From the NCBI GenBank assembly GCA_002434245.1, contig DJJR01000044.1:1-41445 (forward strand): a stretch of 41,445 nt of DNA, given 5' to 3'. The notes beneath the pieces are model-generated. The model had not been told where the DNA came from. It saw nothing but the letters and a program-made list of their open reading frames with translations, and searched no databases. Within the stretch, counting starts at the first letter, position 1. Each line of letters opens with the position of its first letter. The stretch is from Pelosinus fermentans (GTDB lineage: Bacteria; Bacillota; Negativicutes; DSM-13327). A program made the position numbers and the translations under genes. Below, piece by piece: positions 1 through 8,679 of the stretch.

Positions 1-24
1 TTTAGTGCGACAGCCCCTTTTATT

Positions 25-1521
25 TTAAACTAATCCCAGCCACTTCCAATACGTAGCCCCTAATATCATGATCAAAAAATAGGCGATAACGGTTAATGGA
101 ATACCTGTTTTGATAAAATCCTTTACTTCAAAGGTTTCAGTACCATAGGCCACCATATTCTGCGGCGCATTAACAGGTAAAATAAAACCAAAACTCACAA
201 CATACTGTAAGATCATCGTCATTCCTACTATATTAACGCCCGGAGTCTTCACACCCTGCAGTATGGATATAATAATGGGTATCATAGCTGCCGCCAGCGC
301 CGTAGCACTGGCAAATCCAAGGTGAATAATAATAAGAAATGCTGACAAAACTGCCAGAATCATTAATATTGGCATCGTCTGCAAGCCAAAAATGGTAACA
401 ATAATCTTTGCAAGCCATGTAGCAGCTTTGGTCGACAGAAGTGCCGAACCAAGACTAATACCAACCCCGAATAAGAGCAATGTTCCCCAAGGTATTTTAG
501 ACTGAGCTTCCTTCCAGGTCATAATACCAATACCAGGCAATAGCATAATTGCAATGGCAGCAATGGTCGTGGAAGAAGTGTCGAAAGGATGCAGAATCTT
601 CTCTGTTGCCCATAAGCCAAGAAGTATTACCGATAGTATCATTAACTTCTTTTCATTTGATTTCATAGGTCCAAGTTCAGTCAAAGCTTTAGCAACCGCT
701 TCTTTTCCACCTGCAATTTCATCTGTTTCAGGAGGCATCATTTTCATCAACACGTAATACAAAGCCACGGACATAAAAATGGAAAAAGGAACAGCAGCAA
801 TAAACCAATCCAGCCAGCTAATATAAATACCAAGCTGCTTCTCAATAAAGCCTAATGCAATCATATTTTGAGCAGCTGCCGTCTTAATCCCTACATTCCA
901 AATGCTATCCGCTTGCGCTACGGCAATCATCATCATCCCCGCAAACTTACTCTTATGTTCTACACCAAATGCCCCTATAATCCCCATAACAATAGGAACC
1001 ATACAAGACACGCGTGCAGTAGTACTTGGCACAAAGAAGCTAAGAATAAACCCTACCAATATTACACCAATTAGTACTCTATTGGTTTTAGCGCCGATTT
1101 TTGATAAAACAAATAAGGCAATTCTTTTGTCTAGCCCCGTCTGCATCATAGCAGCTGCAATAAAAAGAGCTCCCCCCACTAATGCGAGTGCCGTATTACT
1201 AAAACCGTCTAATGCCATCCTTAAGCCTTGAGCCGTCCCTATTATTGTTTTTGGATCAGCCTCATTAGGAGATATCCCAACCAGGAAAGCCATCAACGCC
1301 ATGATAACAGCAGCACTAGCCGGATAGGATATCGTGTCTGTCATCCAAATAATAACTGAGAAGACTAGAATAGCAAGCATCCTATGGCCTGCTACTGGTA
1401 ATCCTTCGGGGGTAGGTATAAGAACAATGCCAAGTAATACTAATACACCTATTATGAAACCAAAACGTTTTAGAAATGATTGTTCTACTGATTGAATTTC
1501 TAACTTAGTTGGTGCTGCCAT
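25..1521 (-). CDS. DASS/SLC13-family anion (dicarboxylate or sulfate) symporter
   Basis: A 498-residue inner-membrane protein made almost wholly of hydrophobic segments. It resembles the divalent anion:sodium symporter (DASS, SLC13) family, whose bacterial members carry dicarboxylates, citrate or sulfate. Visible signs are two internally related halves, FFVPSTTAR near residue 165 at the place of the first family SNT signature (here STT), and LPVNAPQN near residue 450 as the second signature. The length is normal. The ATG follows AAGGAGG at the usual distance. That ribosome site overlaps the stop codon of a 23-codon leader reading frame at 1534-1605, so translational coupling is possible. The leader and promoter resemble those of korD at 10.8 kb, which suggests, as inference, a substrate close to 2-oxoacid metabolism. 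The exact substrate cannot be read from sequence. Confidence 0.85.
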   Translation of the reverse strand: MAAPTKLEIQSVEQSFLKRFGFIIGVLVLLGIVLIPTPEGLPVAGHRMLAILVFSVIIWMTDTISYPASAAVIMALMAFLVGISPNEADPKTIIGTAQGLRMALDGFSNTALALVGGALFIAAAMMQTGLDKRIALFVLSKIGAKTNRVLIGVILVGFILSFFVPSTTARVSCMVPIVMGIIGAFGVEHKSKFAGMMMIAVAQADSIWNVGIKTAAAQNMIALGFIEKQLGIYISWLDWFIAAVPFSIFMSVALYYVLMKMMPPETDEIAGGKEAVAKALTELGPMKSNEKKLMILSVILLGLWATEKILHPFDTSSTTIAAIAIMLLPGIGIMTWKEAQSKIPWGTLLLFGVGISLGSALLSTKAATWLAKIIVTIFGLQTMPILMILAVLSAFLIIIHLGFASATALAAAMIPIIISILQGVKTPGVNIVGMTMILQYVVSFGFILPVNAPQNMVAYGTETFEVKDFIKTGIPLTVIAYFLIMILGATYWKWLGLV

Positions 1522-1533
1522 TCTACATCCTCC

Positions 1534-1605
1534 TTATGATTTACTAACGCTAAAGATACGCAAGCCACAGCCTTTACCGTACTTCTCTATGGTTTTTATA
1601 GCCAT
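1534..1605 (-). pseudogene. Truncated ferredoxin (korD-like) leader reading frame
   Basis: A 23-codon frame begins MAIKTIEKYGKGCG, against MAIKTIGKHCKGCG in the korD ferredoxin at 10661-10846. It then runs into unrelated residues and stops 12 bases before the transporter ATG. Two of the first ferredoxin cysteines are already lost (HCKGC became YGKGC, GVC became GLR), so it cannot bind a cluster. The ribosome site TGGAGGTGAA and the upstream stretch also match korD. It is either a dead fragment or a short translated leader, since its stop codon overlaps the transporter's ribosome site. Confidence 0.75.
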
Positions 1606-1623
1606 ATTCTTCACCTCCAACAT

Positions 1624-1668
1624 TATTTTATATCATACTATTTACGCCTCAATGTAACTAGATAATTG
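1624..1668 (-). promoter_or_regulatory. Duplicated kor-type promoter region before the transporter
   Basis: Reading the minus strand, the box CAATTATCTA (1659-1668) is followed by an AT-rich -10-like stretch around TATGATATAAAAT and then the leader ribosome site. The same box, a TATAAT and the same ribosome site occur in the same order before korD. The promoter call rests on this likeness and not on perfect -35/-10 matches. Confidence 0.4.
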
Positions 1669-1787
1669 AACTCAAACACCAAAATAGCCGTCTGAAATGC
1701 TTATATGCGGACCGAAATGTTTGTAAAAGCGTGATAATTTGAATGAACGAATACTTATTTGCTCTTAAATATATCATCAATAATACT

Positions 1788-1836
1788 AAAAAAAACGAGG
1801 CTGCCCCTCATTCGTTTGAATTTTGAGGCAGTCCCG
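1788..1836 (-). terminator. Rho-independent terminator of the polysaccharide deacetylase gene
   Basis: On the minus strand ACTGCCTCA pairs with TGAGGGGCAG, with one unpaired base, and the stem is followed by CCTCG and a run of eight T. It lies about 55 bases after the deacetylase stop codon. Confidence 0.7.
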
Positions 1837-1890
1837 AATTTATTAAATTAAAAGCAGAACGCCCTTACCTTAAAAGCATTCTGCTGCATC

Positions 1891-2679
1891 TTATTTTTCA
1901 TAAGGCTGAAGTTCTAATAATTCTGGAATGGTAACAAATGCATATCCTTGTTTTTTTAATTCTTCAATCATAATTGGCAAGGCTTCTACGCTGCCGCCTA
2001 AATGAGGATTGACCCCATTATGCTGTAAAATAATATAGCCATTTTTCATTTTAGGTACTACCCGCTCCTTAACCGTTGCAGCATCTGGTCCCTGCCAGTC
2101 GTCCGTATCCAAGGACCACAAAATAATCTTATTATTCCTGGAATAAATTGCAGTATCTGCTATTTCGTTATGAAAACCAAAGGGCGGCCTTACTAGTGTA
2201 GGTGTTTTCCCAATGATGCGACTGATTACAAGGGCGCCTTCTGCGATTTCTTTTGTTACGCTTGGGGCATCCAGCTTTGTTAGGTCAGCATGATCAAAGG
2301 TATGATTACCAATAATATGTCCTTCTTCATCAATTTTCTTTAACATATCCGGATATACCTGAGCTTGTCTGCCGATCACAAAGAAAGTTGCCTTTATGCC
2401 TTTTTTTTTCAAGATTGCCAGAATCTTAGGCGTCCAGTTATTCTCTGGTCCGTCATCAAAGGTTAAGGCAATCTTTTTATCATGTGCACTGCCGGCCCAA
2501 TATAACTTTCCAGGAATATTATGCCCCCTCTTATATTTATCATTATCAGTTGGAGTTATCTCCTCCCCGATCTCAGGAACTATCCGGGTTTCTGGTTTTT
2601 TCGCAGGAGTACAAGACGTTACTAAAAAAATGATGCTAAGCAAACCACAGAGCAGTAAAAGTTTCTGTTTGTTCATCAT
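1891..2679 (-). CDS. Polysaccharide deacetylase (NodB domain) lipoprotein
   Basis: A 262-residue carbohydrate esterase family 4 protein expected to remove N-acetyl groups from an extracytoplasmic polysaccharide such as peptidoglycan. A lipoprotein signal ends in VTSC with Cys23 as the lipid site. The NodB motifs are in order: TFDDGP at 73-78 (catalytic base and metal Asp), GNHTFDH with metal ligands His126 and His130, RPPFG near 165, WSLDTDDW near 186, and LQHNG near 218. All catalytic residues are present, so it should be active. The ATG at 2679 follows AAGGGGGA; a second ATG is the next codon. It is a single gene, with its own terminator downstream and the suf terminator upstream. The natural substrate is not evident. 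Confidence 0.9.
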   Translation of the reverse strand: MMNKQKLLLLCGLLSIIFLVTSCTPAKKPETRIVPEIGEEITPTDNDKYKRGHNIPGKLYWAGSAHDKKIALTFDDGPENNWTPKILAILKKKGIKATFFVIGRQAQVYPDMLKKIDEEGHIIGNHTFDHADLTKLDAPSVTKEIAEGALVISRIIGKTPTLVRPPFGFHNEIADTAIYSRNNKIILWSLDTDDWQGPDAATVKERVVPKMKNGYIILQHNGVNPHLGGSVEALPIMIEELKKQGYAFVTIPELLELQPYEK

Positions 2680-2784
2680 ATCCCCCTTGTTAGCTTAGCT
2701 TAACACACCCTTCTGTCTTTTATACAACCAATTTCACCAGCCATCCGCTAGGAAAAGAATAAGAAAAAAGCTGGGCGGACGAAG

Positions 2785-2816
2785 AAAAAAGAAGACTCAT
2801 CCGATAATGAGTCTTC
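2785..2816 (-). terminator. Terminator of the suf operon
   Basis: A perfect 10-base stem GAAGACTCAT/ATGAGTCTTC with a 5-base loop. On the minus strand it is followed by TTTTTTC and lies 20 bases after the sufU stop. Confidence 0.85.
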
Positions 2817-2836
2817 TTCCTATAACTTGCAGTCAC

Positions 2837-3301
2837 TTAATGGGATGATTGACTGCTTTCACTTGTTTTTCCTTCTTCCGTTGTAATCGCGCTTTCCAGT
2901 GTATGCCATGATAAAACGGCACACTTCACTCTGGCAGGCATGTTGGAAATATTCTGTAAGGCAACTGCCTCATCTAATATTTCCAATTGATCCTCTTCCG
3001 TGATTTCCCGTTTAATCATGCCTAGAAAGGTATCAATCAGCAACTGTGCTTTTTCGATGGTCTGCCCGCGAATCAGGTCAATCATCATTGATGTAGAAGC
3101 TTGGGAAATCGCGCAGCCAACCCCTGTAAACGATGCGTCTTGGATGATATTCTTCTCTACCTTTAATGCGAGTTCTATTTCGTCGCCGCAGCTTGGATTT
3201 CTGCCCTTTAGGATCACCGTAGGATTTTCCAGCTGCTTTTTATTTCGCTTTGATTTATTATGCTCTGCAATAATTTCCGTATAAATCTCACTAAGATTCA
3301 T
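2837..3301 (-). CDS. sufU: SufU, sulfur-transfer/zinc protein of the SUF system
   Basis: A 154-residue IscU-like protein. In Firmicutes SufU is a zinc-dependent sulfurtransferase that takes persulfide sulfur from SufS and passes it to the SufBCD scaffold. The ligand set is visible: NPSCGDEIE (Cys and Asp), GVGCAIS, and ARVKCAVLSW near the C-terminus. I place the start at the ATG at 3301 because AGGGGAG lies nine bases before it; an earlier in-frame start would include that ribosome site. The gene overlaps the end of sufS by 11 bases, as expected for coupled translation, and is last in the operon. The C-terminal tail is Ser-rich (ESSQSSH). Confidence 0.95.
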   Translation of the reverse strand: MNLSEIYTEIIAEHNKSKRNKKQLENPTVILKGRNPSCGDEIELALKVEKNIIQDASFTGVGCAISQASTSMMIDLIRGQTIEKAQLLIDTFLGMIKREITEEDQLEILDEAVALQNISNMPARVKCAVLSWHTLESAITTEEGKTSESSQSSH

Positions 3302-4517
3302 AGCCAAGCACTCCCCTGACACGTCCTAAGGCATTTATTAATGCATCTACATCTTCACGTGTATTATAAAAATAAAAACTAGCACGACATGTTGCATTCA
3401 CTCCAAGATATTGCATCAAGGGATGGGCACAATGATGACCAGCTCGTATAGCAACTCCATCGGCATCCAAAATGGATGATACATCATGAGGATGAATATC
3501 TTTTACATTAAAAGATATTACCCCGGTCTTTTTCGAAAGATCATCACATCCATAAAGAGTAATAAAAGGTAGCTGCCAAAGCTTCGGTATCGCATAATGA
3601 ATTAATTCTTCTTCAATCTGTTCTATATTGGAAAAACCAACCTTCTCAATGTAGTCTATGGCTGCTGAAAGTCCTAAGACTCCTCCCACATTTTGAGTTC
3701 CCGCTTCAAATTTAGCTGGCAGTGGTGCAAAAGAAGTATCCTGCTCCCATACATACTCAATCATATCGCCGCCGCTTAAGAAAGGCGGCATTTTATCCAG
3801 CAAATGCTCTTTGCCGTATAGCACACCAACCCCCATAGGAGCCAGCATCTTATGTCCCGAGAAGACTAAGAAATCAACGTCCAATGCCCTTACATCCACG
3901 GAAAAATGAGGAACACTTTGTGCATCATCAACAATCACAACAGCCCCCACACTATGCGCCTTATGCACAATCTTTTCAATGGGGTTGATAATACCAAGCA
4001 CGTTTGATACCTGGGTAACCGCTACGATTTTGGTTTTGCTGCTAATTTTCTTTTCGATTTCCTCATCTGTTAGAATGCCTGCTTCATTTACATACAAATA
4101 TTGTAAGGTAGCTCCCTTTGCTTTGGCTACTTGTTGCCAAGGCACAATATTGCTGTGATGCTCCGCAATGGAAATAACAATTTCATCACCGGGATTAATG
4201 AAAGTCATGCCATAGCTATAAGCCAATAAATTTAAAGACTCAGTGGCATTCTTAGTGAAAATAATTTCACTTGTTTTTTCTGCCCCCAAGAATTTTCTAA
4301 CCTTCTCTCGAGCATCTTCATAAATTTGAGTAGCCTTAACACTTAACTCGTAAGCACCCCGATGGGGATTGGCATTAAAGGCTGCATAATATTCTTGAAC
4401 AGCATTGATGACCGAAAGAGGTTTTTGAGTGGTAGCCCCATTATCAAGGTAAACCAGCCGTTTTCCATTCATCGTTTTTTGCAGGATAGGAAAATCATTG
4501 ACATAATGATTAGACAT
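3291..4517 (-). CDS. sufS: SufS cysteine desulfurase
   Basis: A 408-residue class V PLP-dependent aminotransferase-fold enzyme that strips sulfur from cysteine to give alanine and an enzyme persulfide. The PLP lysine lies in FSGHKMLAPMGVG (about residue 225). The PLP-contacting region has TKNATESLNLLAYS and AEHHSNIVPW. RAGHHCAHPLMQ and the persulfide cysteine in ATCRASFYFYNT identify the SufS/CsdA group and not IscS. The length is typical. The start ATG has GGAGGCGG upstream. It overlaps sufD by 8 bases and sufU by 11, consistent with one polycistronic unit. Confidence 0.96.
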   Translation of the reverse strand: MSNHYVNDFPILQKTMNGKRLVYLDNGATTQKPLSVINAVQEYYAAFNANPHRGAYELSVKATQIYEDAREKVRKFLGAEKTSEIIFTKNATESLNLLAYSYGMTFINPGDEIVISIAEHHSNIVPWQQVAKAKGATLQYLYVNEAGILTDEEIEKKISSKTKIVAVTQVSNVLGIINPIEKIVHKAHSVGAVVIVDDAQSVPHFSVDVRALDVDFLVFSGHKMLAPMGVGVLYGKEHLLDKMPPFLSGGDMIEYVWEQDTSFAPLPAKFEAGTQNVGGVLGLSAAIDYIEKVGFSNIEQIEEELIHYAIPKLWQLPFITLYGCDDLSKKTGVISFNVKDIHPHDVSSILDADGVAIRAGHHCAHPLMQYLGVNATCRASFYFYNTREDVDALINALGRVRGVLGYES

Positions 4518-5613
4518 GATGTAGCCGCCTCCTTAAATACGTAGAGATTGCATCTCTCAATTCGATCACTGGTATTTTTTCCAGAATAGGCTGAAAGTCA
4601 GCCTCGATAATTAATTTTTTTGCTTCTACATCACTAAGCCCTCTGCTCATTAGATAAAAGAGTTTATTTTCATCCATTTTTCCTGTGCTGACAGCATGCT
4701 GTCCTTCAACCGCATCTTCTCCGCACAGCATCAGTGGTGTCGAGCGATTTCGTACAGTTGGGCTTAATAAAACCGTATATTCCTCTTCCTTGCCCTTAGA
4801 GCCGCTGGATCCCTTAATAAAATCTAATGTGCCTTTAAAGACTTTTTGACTATGATCTAAGAGTACGCCTCGTGCTTCTATGCTGCTCAAAGATTCACGA
4901 GCCTGATGGGTCTGTACATAATTAATATCAATTTTACGATTCTTATCACCAAAATAGAGAGAATGAATCGTTCCAGTGCTGTTTTTCCCCGCCAATTGTG
5001 TTCTACAGCCTGTAATAGTTTGTAGGGCACCTAGTTCTATCAAGGTAAAATCAATCTGCCCTTTTTCATCAGTGATCGCACTAATGGCATCGACATGAGT
5101 ATCTTGGTCAGCCAGCATTTGCACTTTAATTAAATGAACAACGGCTCCTTTTTGAGCAAAGACTTTAGTCACACCACTGTGGAAACCGTTTTGAATACAG
5201 GACGATGTATAGTTGATGATAATGGTTGCCTCGCTGTTTTCATGAGCAAGGATAAAGTGGTCATCGACTAGGGTTGGATTTTTCTCATCTAAGTCATATT
5301 GAAGGATAATAGGAGTTTCTATTTTCTCCCCTTCTTTTATTTCAATGAAATAACCGCTGTTGTGGTTCTTCTTAACAAAGTCTCTCATTTCCTCACTTGC
5401 GCCCGCATCCATTTTCTTTTCCATAAATTTAATGGTATCTCTATGCAAGCCGATATCTGTAATGGTTACGCCCTTTTCTGAGCCTTTCGTTACAGGCTGC
5501 TTGGAGTAATCCATTATAGCAGGAATATCAGCTTCAAGGACAGCAGTATTAACACCTAGCCAATTCCAGGTTTTTACTGGAATCGAACTTAAATTCTTTT
5601 GTAGTTTTTCCAT
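4510..5613 (-). CDS. sufD: SufD, Fe-S assembly scaffold subunit
   Basis: A 367-residue protein with the SufB/SufD beta-helix domain. In the SufB-SufC2-SufD complex it helps receive iron and build the cluster. The C-terminal core is recognisable: ARGVLLDHSQKVFKGTLDF, TPLMLCGEDAVEGQHA with the conserved His used in assembly, and KLFYLMSRGLSDVEAKKLI, the usual C-terminal helix pair shared with SufB. The ATG at 5613 follows a GGGGATGAT stretch, a modest ribosome site. It sits 11 bases after sufB and overlaps sufS. Confidence 0.94.
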   Translation of the reverse strand: MEKLQKNLSSIPVKTWNWLGVNTAVLEADIPAIMDYSKQPVTKGSEKGVTITDIGLHRDTIKFMEKKMDAGASEEMRDFVKKNHNSGYFIEIKEGEKIETPIILQYDLDEKNPTLVDDHFILAHENSEATIIINYTSSCIQNGFHSGVTKVFAQKGAVVHLIKVQMLADQDTHVDAISAITDEKGQIDFTLIELGALQTITGCRTQLAGKNSTGTIHSLYFGDKNRKIDINYVQTHQARESLSSIEARGVLLDHSQKVFKGTLDFIKGSSGSKGKEEEYTVLLSPTVRNRSTPLMLCGEDAVEGQHAVSTGKMDENKLFYLMSRGLSDVEAKKLIIEADFQPILEKIPVIELRDAISTYLRRRLHHV

Positions 5614-5624
5614 ATCATCATCCC

Positions 5625-7031
5625 CTATCCAATGGTGCCTTCCAGTTCGATATTAATTAAATTATTCATTTCCACAGCATATTCCAAGGGAAGCTCCTTG
5701 GCAATCGGTTCTGCAAACCCTCTTACAATCATAGCTTTAGCTTCTTGCTCACTAATACCCCGACTCATGAGATAAAAGATAGCCTCCTCGCTGATTCTGC
5801 CAATTTTTGCTTCGTGCCCGATATCTACCTCATCATTTTGAATATCAATGACTGGCAGGGTATCAGAACGAGAAAGATCGTCCAGCATTAAGGATTCGCA
5901 GCTTACCAAGGATTTACAATGGTGGGCATTGGCCGCTACTTTTACCGCGCCACGATAAACAGCAACTCCTCCGCCTTTAGAAATAGACCGGGAATTAATA
6001 TTGGAAGAGGTATACGGTGCCGCATGAATCACAGCCGCCCCTGTATCCAGCACCTGCCCGCCAGCCGCAAAAGTGACACCGTTAAATTCCGCTCGTGCTC
6101 CTTCTCCCTTGAGAATACTACGTGGATACAGCATGGAAATCTTAGAGCCAAAAGAACCAGAAACCCATTCAATGCTGCCATTTTTTTCAACCAGGGCTCG
6201 CTTGGTATTTAAATTCAGCATATTTCTCGACCAGTTTTCGATGGTAGAGTAGCGCAGACTAGCATCTTCTTTTATGTATAACTCGACACATCCTGCATGC
6301 AGATTCGTAACATTATATTTAGGAGCCGAACAGCCTTCAATAAAATGAAGCTTCGCCCCTTTATCCACAATAATTAATGTATGCTCAAACTGTCCTGCCC
6401 CTGGGGAATTTAAACGAAAATAAGACTGCAGCGGTATTTCCACCTGAACACCAGGCGGAACGTAGACAAAGGAACCACCCGACCAAACAGCTCCGTGCAG
6501 GGCTACAAATTTGTGATCATTTGGTGTAACAAGCTTCATGAAATATTCCTTAATCATAGGCTCATACTCTCTTAGGGCACTTTCCATGTCCGTATAGACT
6601 ACACCTTGCTTAACCAGCTCTTCTTTGACACTGTGATACACTACTTCAGAATCGTACTGAGCTCCTACACCAGCTAATGATTCTCGTTCAGCCTGGGGAA
6701 TTCCCAGACGTTCAAATGTATCTTTAATATCATCAGGAACTTCTTGCCACTTTTCCTTCATTTCTGTATCTGGACGGACATAGGTAACAATATCGTCCAT
6801 ATCCAGTTCGTGCAGGGAAGGTCCCCATGTCGGCAGTGGTATTTTATTATAAATGTCTAAAGAACGAAGGCGAAACTCTCGCATCCATTCCGGATCATTC
6901 TTTTCTTTGGAAATATCCATCACAATTTGAGGAGTTAATCCTTTTGAAGCTTTATAACGATAGCGATCTTTATTTTTAATATCATAAAGACCTCGATCAA
7001 TATCCTCAACAACAGTCTTTTTCTTATCCAT
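5625..7031 (-). CDS. sufB: SufB, Fe-S assembly scaffold subunit
   Basis: A 468-residue protein, the normal size for SufB, which forms the [4Fe-4S] scaffold with SufC and SufD. Family marks include PEWMREFRLRSLDIYNK, PPGVQVEIPLQSYFR, HFIEGCSAP, ENWSRNMLNLNTKR, and the C-terminal SRGISEQEAKAMIVRGF. I chose the ATG at 7031 because GAGGTG lies about ten bases before it; the ATG at 7040 is almost on top of that ribosome site. With this start the gene overlaps the sufC stop by 8 bases. The order C-B-D-S-U differs from the C-D-S-U-B of Bacillus. Confidence 0.95.
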   Translation of the reverse strand: MDKKKTVVEDIDRGLYDIKNKDRYRYKASKGLTPQIVMDISKEKNDPEWMREFRLRSLDIYNKIPLPTWGPSLHELDMDDIVTYVRPDTEMKEKWQEVPDDIKDTFERLGIPQAERESLAGVGAQYDSEVVYHSVKEELVKQGVVYTDMESALREYEPMIKEYFMKLVTPNDHKFVALHGAVWSGGSFVYVPPGVQVEIPLQSYFRLNSPGAGQFEHTLIIVDKGAKLHFIEGCSAPKYNVTNLHAGCVELYIKEDASLRYSTIENWSRNMLNLNTKRALVEKNGSIEWVSGSFGSKISMLYPRSILKGEGARAEFNGVTFAAGGQVLDTGAAVIHAAPYTSSNINSRSISKGGGVAVYRGAVKVAANAHHCKSLVSCESLMLDDLSRSDTLPVIDIQNDEVDIGHEAKIGRISEEAIFYLMSRGISEQEAKAMIVRGFAEPIAKELPLEYAVEMNNLINIELEGTIG

Positions 7032-7803
7032 GAAGCGCATTCACCTCACCTGAATCCAGAGCGTCTCCTCCCAGATGTAAAAAACCATTTTCATTGATTT
7101 GGGATATCAAAGAAGCATCACCTGTCTGTATAATTTTTCCATTCATCAAAATATGTACATAATCTACGTCTAATTGCTCAAGAATCTTGGTATTATGTGT
7201 AATAATTAAAATTGCATTCTGATCATTTTTAAAGTGTTTTACCCCTGAGGAAACAATACGAACAGCGTCAATATCCAGGCCCGAATCCGTTTCATCCAGC
7301 ATAGCCAATTGAGGATTGAGCATCATCATTTGTAATATTTCATTTCTTTTCTTTTCTCCGCCTGAAAAGCCGACGTTTACATGTCGTGCTGCATATGTAT
7401 TATCTATTTTTAAGGTCTCCATAGCTTGTTTCAGCTCTTTCTTAAAAGCCATAATTTTTATAGTTTCACCAGTTATGGCATTTTTCGCTGTCCGCAATAA
7501 ATTTTCTACGGTTATCCCAGGTATTTCTTCAGGATTTTGGAAAGATAGAAAAATTCCTTTTCTAGCTCTTTCAAAGGTTTTTAAAGCTGTAATGTCTTCC
7601 CCCTCAAAAGCAATGGAACCAGCAGTTATTTCATATTTTGGATGGCCCATAATCAAATTCACTAACGTCGATTTGCCGGAGCCATTAGGCCCCATAATAA
7701 CATGAACTTCGCCCTTATTGATGTCAATGTTCAAGCCTTTTAAGATTTCTTTGCCTTCAACGGCTGCGTGTAACCCATGAATTGCCAAGAGTTTTTCTGC
7801 CAT
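7024..7803 (-). CDS. sufC: SufC, ABC-type ATPase of the SUF complex
   Basis: A 259-residue soluble ATPase that drives conformational change of the SufBCD scaffold. The Walker A is GPNGSGKSTL (about 39-48), the Q-loop lies in LSFQNPEEIPG, the signature is FSGGEKKRNE (about 150) and the Walker B is AMLDETDSGLDIDA. The SGGEKKRNE form is typical of SufC. The ATG follows GAGGTGAAATA. It is the first gene of the operon. No Rrf2/IscR-type regulator gene is adjacent. Confidence 0.96.
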   Translation of the reverse strand: MAEKLLAIHGLHAAVEGKEILKGLNIDINKGEVHVIMGPNGSGKSTLVNLIMGHPKYEITAGSIAFEGEDITALKTFERARKGIFLSFQNPEEIPGITVENLLRTAKNAITGETIKIMAFKKELKQAMETLKIDNTYAARHVNVGFSGGEKKRNEILQMMMLNPQLAMLDETDSGLDIDAVRIVSSGVKHFKNDQNAILIITHNTKILEQLDVDYVHILMNGKIIQTGDASLISQINENGFLHLGGDALDSGEVNALHG

Positions 7804-7853
7804 TATTTCACCTCATTATTTCTATCCATCATGTATTATTTTTAACTATTTTC

Positions 7854-7867
7854 AGGGTTTAATCCCT
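7854..7867. promoter_or_regulatory. Small inverted repeat before sufC (possible operator)
   Basis: AGGGTTTAATCCCT is a 14-base imperfect inverted repeat (arms AGGG/CCCT) about 55 bases before the sufC ATG, in otherwise AT-rich DNA. It may be a regulator site for the suf operon, but I cannot match it to a known Rrf2-type motif. Confidence 0.3.
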
Positions 7868-7983
7868 AGTATTCATAGTGAATTGCTGGGAATTAAATTT
7901 ATTTTATTCTTTTTTTTACGGCATGTCAAGCCATACAGGATTTGTAAAAATATTCAGTTAAACACATAGTAAAAATAAAAAGA

Positions 7984-8078
7984 GAACCACAGAGGCACAG
8001 AGAACACAGAGAAACGATAGATAAGGTAAAAAATCCCCCTCTGTATCCTCTCCGTGTCCTCTGTGCCCTCTGTGGTTC
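7984..8078. repeat. Dispersed hairpin element, copy 1 (CACAGAG type)
   Basis: The left arm begins GAACCACAGAGGCACAGAG and the right arm ends CTCTGTGCCCTCTGTGGTTC. They are almost exact reverse complements around an AT-rich centre containing ATAGATAAGGTAAAAA. It occupies most of the gap between korC and sufC. The 347-base gap (7804-8150) otherwise holds the suf promoter region and a 16-base inverted repeat (GAATCG/CGATTC) at 8126-8141 of unknown role. Confidence 0.85.
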
Positions 8079-8150
8079 AACGTTCCTAAAACGTCTACTT
8101 CCTTTTATTACAAAACTAATCTAACGAATCGAAATCGATTCAAACGCTAT

Positions 8151-8678
8151 TTATTTAGCAGCTAATGCTATGCCAAGTTCAAGAGCACGTTTATTAATAT
8201 CTTCTGTTCCCTTTGGGACTCTGTGAAGAATCGCAGTTGTAATGGATTCAACACTCACTGCTTTTGTTGTGGCTACAATCGCCCCTAAAGCAACAATATT
8301 CGCAAATAATGCTTTACCTAATTCTGCTGTCACCTTTTCCGTAATAGGAAGATGATATACATTTTTCAGATGATCCGGCACTTTTTTAACAAAGGTTGTA
8401 TCAATCATCAATATGCCATCAGCGGGTAAATCCTTTGAGTACTTATCCACCGCTTCCTGGGTCATTGCCAAAACAAGATTAGGGTTGGTTACTTTTGGAT
8501 AGTGTATTGCTTTTTCCGAAATAATAACTTCTGATTTGCTGGCACCGCCTCTTGCCTCTGGTCCATAAGACTGAGACTGAATAGCCATCTTGCCATCAAG
8601 CAAGGCTGCTTCTGCTAAAATAATGCCTGCCAAAATTAATCCCTGTCCGCCAGAGCCAGATAAACGCATTTCAATCAT
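8151..8678 (-). CDS. korC: 2-oxoacid:ferredoxin oxidoreductase, gamma subunit
   Basis: A 175-residue gamma subunit of the KOR/VOR/POR superfamily, which binds CoA. It starts with the characteristic MIEMRLSGSGGQGLILAG, followed by QSQSYGPEARGGASKSEVIIS, the standard gamma-subunit signature. The true start is the ATG at 8678, which has AAAGGAGCT at a proper distance; longer in-frame forms run back through korB. It begins one base after the korB stop and closes the operon. Confidence 0.93.
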   Translation of the reverse strand: MIEMRLSGSGGQGLILAGIILAEAALLDGKMAIQSQSYGPEARGGASKSEVIISEKAIHYPKVTNPNLVLAMTQEAVDKYSKDLPADGILMIDTTFVKKVPDHLKNVYHLPITEKVTAELGKALFANIVALGAIVATTKAVSVESITTAILHRVPKGTEDINKRALELGIALAAK

Positions 8679-8679
8679 A

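Noticed and set aside
902..1231. Open frame antisense to the DASS transporter
   Set aside because: It is a mirror of a hydrophobic coding sequence, has no ribosome site and shows no family resemblance. The same holds for the other long antisense frames over suf, kor, xyl and the large membrane protein.
7984..8078. Repeated 8-9-base units as a CRISPR or minisatellite array
   Set aside because: The units are arranged as two facing arms of a hairpin, with no spacers of constant length and no cas genes in the window.
8126..8141. 16-base inverted repeat (GAATCG/CGATTC) after korC
   Set aside because: It could be part of a terminator or an operator, but it lacks a T run and lies away from any start, so I give it no function.
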